DNA of 64,000 bases, taken from assembly GCF_000956545.1 (NCBI RefSeq), contig NZ_JYIT01000077.1, positions 1 to 64,000 of the forward strand, in the 5' to 3' direction. Source of the stretch: Microbacterium azadirachtae. Lineage in GTDB: Bacteria; Actinomycetota; Actinomycetes; Actinomycetales; Microbacteriaceae. The position numbers were made by a program, and so were the translations under genes. Positions 59,211 to 64,000 of the stretch are shown in pieces. The notes below the pieces were generated by a model. That model made no database searches. It saw only the letters and a program-made list of their open reading frames with translations, and was not told where the DNA came from. Each line of letters opens with the position of its first letter. The stretch's first letter is position 1.

Positions 59211-60344
59211 GTGTCCGAACGCGAACGATACCTCGGAGACGACGTCGACTGGGCGACCGCCGCTGAGCAGTCCAGCGAGGACGACGAGGCCCAGGAGGGC
59301 GACGTGCTCGCCTCCGAGGAGCGCGCCGTCACCGCCGCCGAGCGGGTCGCCCTGCACATCGAGGGCGATGACGACGGCGACGTGGACGACGAAGACATCG
59401 ATTTCGAAGAAGACCCGGAGGCAGACGCCATCGTGAACGACGCTCTCAACCTGGACCAGGCGGCCGAGTCCGAGGCTGCCGCAGAGGTCCTCAACGACGC
59501 CGTGGCCGAGGAGGCCGCAGACCGTGAGGCCGCCGCCGCCGACCAGGTCACGCCCTACGACGGCCCCGACGTGAACGGCGACGAGGACGCACCCGTGCTC
59601 GACCCCGAGGAGGTCGCCGAGATCGACGCGGCCGCCGGTGTGGTCGACGCGGTGGAGTCCGAGCTTGACCCGGCCGATGCAGCGAGCGTCCCTGAGGACG
59701 TCGACGCGGCCGACGCGGAGGAGGACCCGTACGAGGCCTTCCGCATGGACCTGCGCATGCTCCCCGGCAAGTGGTACGTCATCCACTCCTACGCCGGCTT
59801 CGAGCGCAAGGTGAAGGCCAACATCGAGCAGCGCAAGTCGACGCTCGAGGTCGAGGACGACATCTACCAGATCGAGGTCCCGATGGAGGACGTCGTCGAG
59901 ATCAAGAACGGTCAGCGCAAGATGGTCACGCGCGTCCGGATCCCCGGCTACGTGCTCGTGCGCATGGAGCTGAACGAGGACACCTGGTCCGTCGTGCGGC
60001 ACACCCCCGGCGTCACCGGCTTCGTGGGCAACGCGCACAACCCGACGCCGCTGCGCTTCGAAGAGGCCTTCAACATGCTGAAGTCGCTCGTCGAGGTGAA
60101 GGACGTCCCTACGGCCAAGGCTGTCGCGGCCAAGGGTGGCACCGCCGTGGCGCGTCCGCTCACCGCCGAGGTCGACTTCGAGATCGGCGAGACGATCACG
60201 ATCAAGGAGGGCTCGTTCGCCGGCCTTCCGGGATCGATCTCCGAGATCAAGCCGGAGAGCGGCAAGCTCACCGTGCTCGTGTCGCTCTTCGAGCGCGAGA
60301 CCCCGGTCGAGCTGTCGTTCGACCAGGTCACCAAGATGATCTGA
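59211..60344 (+). CDS. nusG: Transcription elongation/antitermination factor NusG with long acidic N-terminus
   Basis: 377 aa. Residues ~184-290 are the NGN domain ([44 protein letters not shown]) and ~320-377 the KOW domain ([18 protein letters not shown]). It binds RNA polymerase and links it with Rho or the ribosome. Residues 1-180 are an Asp/Glu/Ala-rich extension with no counterpart in E. coli NusG (181 aa) and longer than in Mycobacterium (about 238 aa total). The GTG start at 59211 has AAGGAG upstream. Confidence 0.96.
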   Translation: MSERERYLGDDVDWATAAEQSSEDDEAQEGDVLASEERAVTAAERVALHIEGDDDGDVDDEDIDFEEDPEADAIVNDALNLDQAAESEAAAEVLNDAVAEEAADREAAAADQVTPYDGPDVNGDEDAPVLDPEEVAEIDAAAGVVDAVESELDPADAASVPEDVDAADAEEDPYEAFRMDLRMLPGKWYVIHSYAGFERKVKANIEQRKSTLEVEDDIYQIEVPMEDVVEIKNGQRKMVTRVRIPGYVLVRMELNEDTWSVVRHTPGVTGFVGNAHNPTPLRFEEAFNMLKSLVEVKDVPTAKAVAAKGGTAVARPLTAEVDFEIGETITIKEGSFAGLPGSISEIKPESGKLTVLVSLFERETPVELSFDQVTKMI

Positions 60345-60365
60345 CGCTTCTCTCGAAGCGCATGC

Positions 60366-60396
60366 GGAACGGCCGTCCCCGAGGGGCGGCCGTTCC
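60366..60396 (+). terminator. Terminator after nusG
   Basis: GGAACGGCC(G)TCCCC ... GGGG(C)GGCCGTTCC, near-perfect 14-bp stem with a 2-base loop, 21 bases after the nusG stop. It separates secE-nusG from the rplK-rplA transcript. Confidence 0.8.
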
Positions 60397-60441
60397 TCGT
60401 CTGTCCAGGACCGTCGATGTGCGCCGGAGTCGAGGATCGGG

Positions 60442-60447
60442 TAGACT
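60442..60447 (+). promoter_or_regulatory. Candidate -10 box of the rplK-rplA operon
   Basis: TAGACT, 109 bases before rplK. No clear -35. The leader of ~100 bases would have room for L1-mediated feedback, known for this operon in other bacteria. Confidence 0.45.
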
Positions 60448-60556
60448 TCTATGGTTTGTGCGCCCGTTCGTCGTGCGTGCAGACGGCACCGCGTTCCGGA
60501 GATGCCGGATCCGCGGGAGAGGGATGCGCGAGCATCCGCTCGAGAAAGGAATCACT

Positions 60557-60988
60557 ATGGCACCGAAGAAGAAGGTGACCGGCCTGATCAAGCTCCAGAT
60601 CAACGCCGGCGCTGCCAACCCGGCGCCGCCGATCGGCCCCGCGCTCGGTCAGCATGGCGTCAACATCATGGAGTTCTGCAAGGCGTACAACGCGGCGACC
60701 GAGTCGCAGCGCGGCAACGTCATCCCCGTCGAGATCACCGTCTACGAGGACCGCAGCTTCACGTTCATCCTGAAGACCCCGCCGGCCGCCGAGCTGATCA
60801 AGAAGGCTGCGGGCGTGCAGAAGGGCTCCGCCACTCCGCACACCGTCAAGGTCGCGAAGATCACCGCCGAGCAGGTCCGTCAGATCGCCGAGCAGAAGCA
60901 GGCCGACCTGAACGCGAACGACATCGACGCCGCGTCCAAGATCATCGCCGGAACCGCCCGTTCCATGGGCATCACGGTCGAGGGCTGA
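60557..60988 (+). CDS. rplK: 50S ribosomal protein L11
   Basis: 143 aa. [42 protein letters not shown] is the classic start (quoted parts: [19 protein letters not shown]), and [19 protein letters not shown] closes the C-domain. It binds 23S rRNA at the GTPase centre. GAAAGGAATCACT precedes the ATG. Confidence 0.98.
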
Positions 60989-60999
60989 GGGAGATAACA

Positions 61000-61689
61000 A
61001 TGGCTACCAAGTCCAAGGCTTACAACGCTGCTGCCGCGAAGATCGAGGCAGACCGCTTCTACACCCCCGCCGAGGCCGTCGCCCTCGCGAAGGAGACCGG
61101 CTCCGCGAAGTTCGACTCCACCGTCGAGGTCGCGCTGAAGCTCTCGGTCGACCCGCGCAAGGCGGACCAGATGGTGCGCGGCACCGTCATCCTCCCGCAC
61201 GGCACCGGCAAGACCGCCCGCGTCATCGTGTTCGCGACGGGTCCGGCCGCTGAGGCCGCGATCGCCGCGGGTGCGGACGAGGTCGGCGGCGCCGAGCTCA
61301 TCGAGAAGGTCGCCGGCGGCTGGACCGCGTTCGACGCGGCCGTCTCCACCCCCGAGCTCATGGGCCAGGTCGGCCGTCTGGGCAAGGTGCTGGGTCCGCG
61401 TGGCCTGATGCCGAACCCGAAGACCGGCACCGTGACCCCGAACGCGGCCAAGGCCGTCGAGGAGATCAAGGGCGGAAAGATCGAGTTCCGCGTCGACAAG
61501 CACGCCAACGTGCACTTCGTCGTCGGCAAGGCGTCGTTCTCGGCCGAGCAGCTCGACGAGAACATGAAGGCCGCGCTCGAGGAGATCGTGCGCCTCAAGC
61601 CGTCCAGCTCCAAGGGCCGCTACATCCAGAAGGGTGCGGTGTCGACCACGTTCGGCCCCGGCATCCCGCTGGATGTCAACGCCATCTGA
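61000..61689 (+). CDS. rplA: 50S ribosomal protein L1
   Basis: 229 aa. [41 protein letters not shown] (as [16 protein letters not shown]) and the closing GPGIPLDV are universal L1 motifs. It forms the L1 stalk and is a translational repressor of its own operon in bacteria. It starts 11 bases after rplK, with GAGGGAG upstream. Confidence 0.98.
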   Translation: MATKSKAYNAAAAKIEADRFYTPAEAVALAKETGSAKFDSTVEVALKLSVDPRKADQMVRGTVILPHGTGKTARVIVFATGPAAEAAIAAGADEVGGAELIEKVAGGWTAFDAAVSTPELMGQVGRLGKVLGPRGLMPNPKTGTVTPNAAKAVEEIKGGKIEFRVDKHANVHFVVGKASFSAEQLDENMKAALEEIVRLKPSSSKGRYIQKGAVSTTFGPGIPLDVNAI

Positions 61690-61704
61690 GGCTGACGTCG
61701 CGTC

Positions 61705-61742
61705 ACGAAGGTCCGCTCCGGTTCGCCGGGGCGGACCTTCGT
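61705..61742 (+). terminator. Terminator after rplA
   Basis: ACGAAGGTCCGC(T)CCGG, TTCG loop, CCGG(G)GCGGACCTTCGT: 17-bp stem with one mismatch, 15 bases after the rplA stop. Confidence 0.88.
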
Positions 61743-61772
61743 CGTTCCCGGTCCGCGTGCCAGGATGAGCGC

Positions 61773-62132
61773 ATGGGTGCAGTGGACGACTACCTGGCGA
61801 CCGTCTCGGATCCGGCGGATCGGGCCGCCCTCGCGCGGGTCTATGAGATCGCGGGCGAGCTCGCCCCCGACGCGGAGCAGGGCACCGGATACCGGATGCC
61901 CGCGCTCAAGCACGACGGAAAGGTGCTGATCTCGGCCATCCGCGCTGCCAAGCACCTCGGCGTCTACCCGTTCAGCGCGGCGGCCGTCGCGGCGGTCGCG
62001 GGCCGCGTCGCGACGATCCCGGGCGCGGATGCGAGCACCGGCGCCGTCCGCTTCGCCCTCGGATCCGAGATCCCCGAGGATCTGATCCGCGATCTCGTCT
62101 CCTTCCGCCTCGCGGAGATCGACGGGCGTTGA
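61773..62132 (+). CDS. DUF1801/YdhG-like protein
   Basis: 119 aa. TVSDPADRAALARVYEIAGEL, GTGYRMPALKHDGKVLISA, HLGVYPFSAAAV and GAVRFALGSEIPEDLIRDLV give the order of DUF1801 (YdhG/iron-chaperone-like) proteins, a frataxin-like fold. Biochemical role unknown. CAGGAT lies nine bases before the ATG, so transcription may be leaderless or nearly so. Convergent with crtEb. Confidence 0.78.
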   Translation: MGAVDDYLATVSDPADRAALARVYEIAGELAPDAEQGTGYRMPALKHDGKVLISAIRAAKHLGVYPFSAAAVAAVAGRVATIPGADASTGAVRFALGSEIPEDLIRDLVSFRLAEIDGR

Positions 62133-62158
62133 CCACCAGCGCGTGACCGCATCGGGCC

Positions 62159-63052
62159 TCAGAACGCCGTGCCGCCCACGAACGCCCACCAGATCAGCAG
62201 CATCGTCGCCAGGAAGCCGCAGACGTAGTTCAGGAGCAGGAACCGCCGCCACCCGCGGTTGGTGCTCGCCGCCTCGGCGTCCGTCACCGAGCGGAACGGC
62301 CACACCGCGACGAGGTACGGCAGTGCGAGGAGCGCGCCCAGGGGACCGGGCCACGTGGTGAACAGCATGAGCACCCCGGCGACGGCCCACATCGACAGGG
62401 CGAAGCGCACGGTCCGTCGCGCGCCCAGGGCGGTGGCGATCGAGGAGATCCCCGCCTCCCGATCCGGACCGATGTCCTGCACCGCCCCGAAGGCGTGGCT
62501 CGCGACGCCCCAGGCGAAGAAGGCCAGCAGCAGGAGGACGAGCGGGACGGTCGTCGTCGCGTGGGCGAGCGCGAGGCCGTACACCGCCGGCGAGACGAAG
62601 TGCGTGCTCGAGGTGAGGGAGTCCACGAAGGGGATCTCCTTGAACCGCAGCCCCGGGGCGGAGTAGGCGACCACCGCGAACAGGCTGAGGGCCAGGACGA
62701 GCCAGGACAGCGGGTCGCCGAGCACGACGAGCGCCACCGCGAACGGGACGGGGAGCAGCGTCGACCACGTCAGGACGACCCGATGACGGGCGGGGGAGAG
62801 GATCGCGCCCTCGGCGCCGCCCTTGCGGGGGTTCGCGAGGTCCGACGCGTAGTCGAAGACGTCGTTGATCCCGTACATCGCGAGGTTGTACGGCACGAGG
62901 AAGAACAGGGTGCCGATCACGAAGGCCGCGTCGACGCGTCCGGAGGTGAGCAGGTACGCCGCCGCGAAGCCGTAGGCGGTGTTGATCCAGCTCACGGGGC
63001 GCGAGGCGAGCAGCAGGTCGCGGGGAAGGGAGGATGTGAGGGATGTGCTCAT
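62159..63052 (-). CDS. crtEb: Lycopene elongase (UbiA prenyltransferase)
   Basis: 297 aa with about eight helices. Prenyl-diphosphate-binding Asp motifs: YGINDVFDYASDLANPRKGG (NDxxDxxxD) and GAVQDIGPDREAGISS (DxGxDxxxG). With the two small cyclase genes upstream it matches CrtEb, which adds C5 units to lycopene to make C50 flavuxanthin. Last gene of a minus-strand operon; its ATG at 63052 overlaps the crtYf stop. Confidence 0.9.
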   Translation of the reverse strand: MSTSLTSSLPRDLLLASRPVSWINTAYGFAAAYLLTSGRVDAAFVIGTLFFLVPYNLAMYGINDVFDYASDLANPRKGGAEGAILSPARHRVVLTWSTLLPVPFAVALVVLGDPLSWLVLALSLFAVVAYSAPGLRFKEIPFVDSLTSSTHFVSPAVYGLALAHATTTVPLVLLLLAFFAWGVASHAFGAVQDIGPDREAGISSIATALGARRTVRFALSMWAVAGVLMLFTTWPGPLGALLALPYLVAVWPFRSVTDAEAASTNRGWRRFLLLNYVCGFLATMLLIWWAFVGGTAF

Positions 63053-63414
63053 CGCCGGCGTTCCTCCGAGGCGGTCGACGGATCCGGGTGCGCCGCGGGC
63101 CTCGGGGCCGGGGCGGGCGCCGCACGACGAGCGTTCCACAGGGCCGAGCCGAGCAGGGCCGCAGCGACGGGATAGGCGAGATCCTCGATCGGCGCGAGCC
63201 CGATCCGGATCCCGCTGATGCGGTCGGGGGCGTACGTGAACAGACCCGCCGCGATCATGAGCGAGTCGAAGACGGCCGTGAGCAGGACGAGCACCACGAC
63301 GGCCGCGGTGAGCGCCGCGCCGTGCCCGCGCGGCCGGCGCCGCCAGGTCAGCGCCTGCACGAGCACGCAGGGCGCGAGGAAGAGGGCGTCGACGATCAGG
63401 TAGGTCGCGTTCAC
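63049..63414 (-). CDS. crtYf: C50 carotenoid epsilon-cyclase subunit
   Basis: 121 aa, three membrane helices: YLIVDALFLAPCVLVQALTW, AAVVVLVLLTAVFDSLMIAA and APIEDLAYPVAAALLGSALW. The Pro-x-Glu-(D/E) phrase APIEDLAYP is the catalytic signature of heterodimeric lycopene-type cyclases (CrtYc/Yd, CrtYe/Yf). The GTG at 63414 overlaps the crtYe stop. Together with CrtYe it should close epsilon rings to give decaprenoxanthin. Confidence 0.85.
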   Translation of the reverse strand: MNATYLIVDALFLAPCVLVQALTWRRRPRGHGAALTAAVVVLVLLTAVFDSLMIAAGLFTYAPDRISGIRIGLAPIEDLAYPVAAALLGSALWNARRAAPAPAPRPAAHPDPSTASEERRR

Positions 63415-63740
63415 GGGCGCTGCTCCGCCCGTCGCCGCAGGACCCGCAGCGTCCCCGAGTACAGCACCATGGTCAGCTGCACGAGGAACAGCAGGAACAC
63501 CGGCTCCTCGACCGGCAGATGCGGCGCGAGCAGTATCCCCGTCGAGAACGGATTGCCCTCGCGGGAGAAGATCCCCGTGGCGATGCCGGCCGCGTCCCAG
63601 AGCAGCAGGAACGCGACGCCCGCGCCCAGCACGAGCAGCGCCCGTCTCGGCCGCGCCCAGACGAACAGCCGCCAGCGCGCGTCGACCAGCCCGACGCACA
63701 GGATCGCGGTGAGCAGCAGAGCGAGGTGGAGCAGGCCCAT
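63411..63740 (-). CDS. crtYe: C50 carotenoid epsilon-cyclase subunit
   Basis: 109 aa, three helices. MGLLHLALLLTAILCVGLVD opens it, ALLVLGAGVAFLLLWDAAGI is helix 2, and LPVEEPVFLLFLVQLTMVLY contains the P-x-E-E active-site motif of the partner subunit. Its ATG at 63740 shares a base with the crtI stop (TGATG). Gene order crtI-crtYe-crtYf-crtEb is that of the Corynebacterium decaprenoxanthin cluster; ring type (epsilon versus gamma) cannot be told from sequence alone. Confidence 0.85.
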   Translation of the reverse strand: MGLLHLALLLTAILCVGLVDARWRLFVWARPRRALLVLGAGVAFLLLWDAAGIATGIFSREGNPFSTGILLAPHLPVEEPVFLLFLVQLTMVLYSGTLRVLRRRAEQRP

Positions 63741-64000
63741 CACGCCCCCGCAGGAACGGGCAGGGGGCCGACGCTGCGGTCGCCGCGGAACGCCTTCAGC
63801 ACGAGCTCGGCGCTGATCAGGCACATCGGCAGGCCGATGCCGGGCAGCGTGGTCGCCCCCGCGTAGAACAGCCCGCGCGTCGTGCGGGAGCGCGTGCGGC
63901 CGCGCAGGAACGCGCTCTGCCGCAGCGTGTGCGCCGGACCCAGCGCGGAGCCCCGCCAGGAGTGCAGGTCCCGGGCGAAGTCCGCCGGGCCCACCGTGCG
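63740..64000 (-). CDS. crtI: Phytoene desaturase, C-terminal end (partial)
   Basis: The last 86 residues; the rest lies beyond the right edge. RGLFYAGATTLPGIGLPMCLISAELVLKAF is not quoted whole; its core YAGATTLPGIGLPM is the FAD-binding C-terminal motif of CrtI desaturases (tHPGxGxP type). It makes lycopene from phytoene, the substrate of CrtEb. Overlaps crtYe by one to three bases, so the operon is tightly coupled. Confidence 0.92.
   Translation of the reverse strand, partial: RTVGPADFARDLHSWRGSALGPAHTLRQSAFLRGRTRSRTTRGLFYAGATTLPGIGLPMCLISAELVLKAFRGDRSVGPLPVPAGA

Overview
The window is high-GC, densely coded actinobacterial DNA. Several independent signs point to Microbacteriaceae, most likely Microbacterium or a close relative: the tRNA-Trp-secE-nusG-rplK-rplA block, NusG with a very long acidic N-terminus, a C50-carotenoid operon (crtI-crtYe-crtYf-crtEb), hadA/hadB-like MaoC proteins beside murB, a RamB/aceB pair, and many genes whose start codon lies about 6-7 nt after a TANNNT box (leaderless pattern). 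The genus call is inference from content; no database was searched. No rRNA, CRISPR array, transposase or integrase is visible.

1-11.7 kb is the accessory-looking part. It holds the tail of a capsule/EPS tyrosine kinase, a lipoprotein, a COG4705-type membrane protein, an unknown protein, an orphan PRD/PTS-type regulator, a cell-wall-anchored (LASTG) surface protein, three AraC-type regulators in a row, a small membrane protein of 58 aa with its own promoter and terminator, and a 5'-truncated methyltransferase remnant. Gaps here are long and rich in hairpins.

11.7-19.7 kb: a tctCBA tripartite tricarboxylate transporter is divergent from a regulator that looks like a CitA-type sensor fused directly to the HTH of its CitB-type response regulator, with kinase core and receiver missing. 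Then come a stand-alone LigD-type polymerase domain, an alpha/beta hydrolase with its own operator, a 59-aa small protein with a strong promoter and phased repeats, and an aquaporin.

19.7-32.0 kb is a complete aerobic phenylacetate (phenylacetyl-CoA epoxidation) pathway: a TetR regulator divergent from paaJ-paaF-paaH-paaZ, paaK-paaI on the minus strand, and paaABCDE-paaG on the plus strand. Two near-identical 18-bp operators lie in front of the two plus-strand operons, so one regulator probably controls both. The pathway yields acetyl-CoA and succinyl-CoA.

32.0-41.9 kb: a TauE/SafE permease, hadA/hadB-like dehydratases, murB, a VOC protein, an aspartate-type aminotransferase, a degenerate P-loop protein, RraA, malate synthase and its likely regulator RamB, and an uncharacterised protein. 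41.9-53.8 kb: TetR/MBL-hydrolase pair, then a putrescine/GABA catabolic locus (PucR-type regulator, gabT, putrescine oxidase, universal stress protein, two aldehyde dehydrogenases) and pyruvate oxidase. Acetyl-CoA or acetate from phenylacetate and pyruvate would need the glyoxylate enzyme malate synthase encoded nearby; isocitrate lyase is not in the window.

53.8-64.0 kb: a divergent HSP90-family protein overlapping a 936-aa TPR protein by 4 nt, then tRNA-Trp, secE, nusG, rplK, rplA, a DUF1801-type protein and the carotenoid genes, with crtI running off the right edge.

Three related ~65-67 bp palindromes (35.4, 43.3, 50.4 kb) form a dispersed repeat family. Two other repeat-like insertions sit in frame inside paaC and the putrescine oxidase gene.
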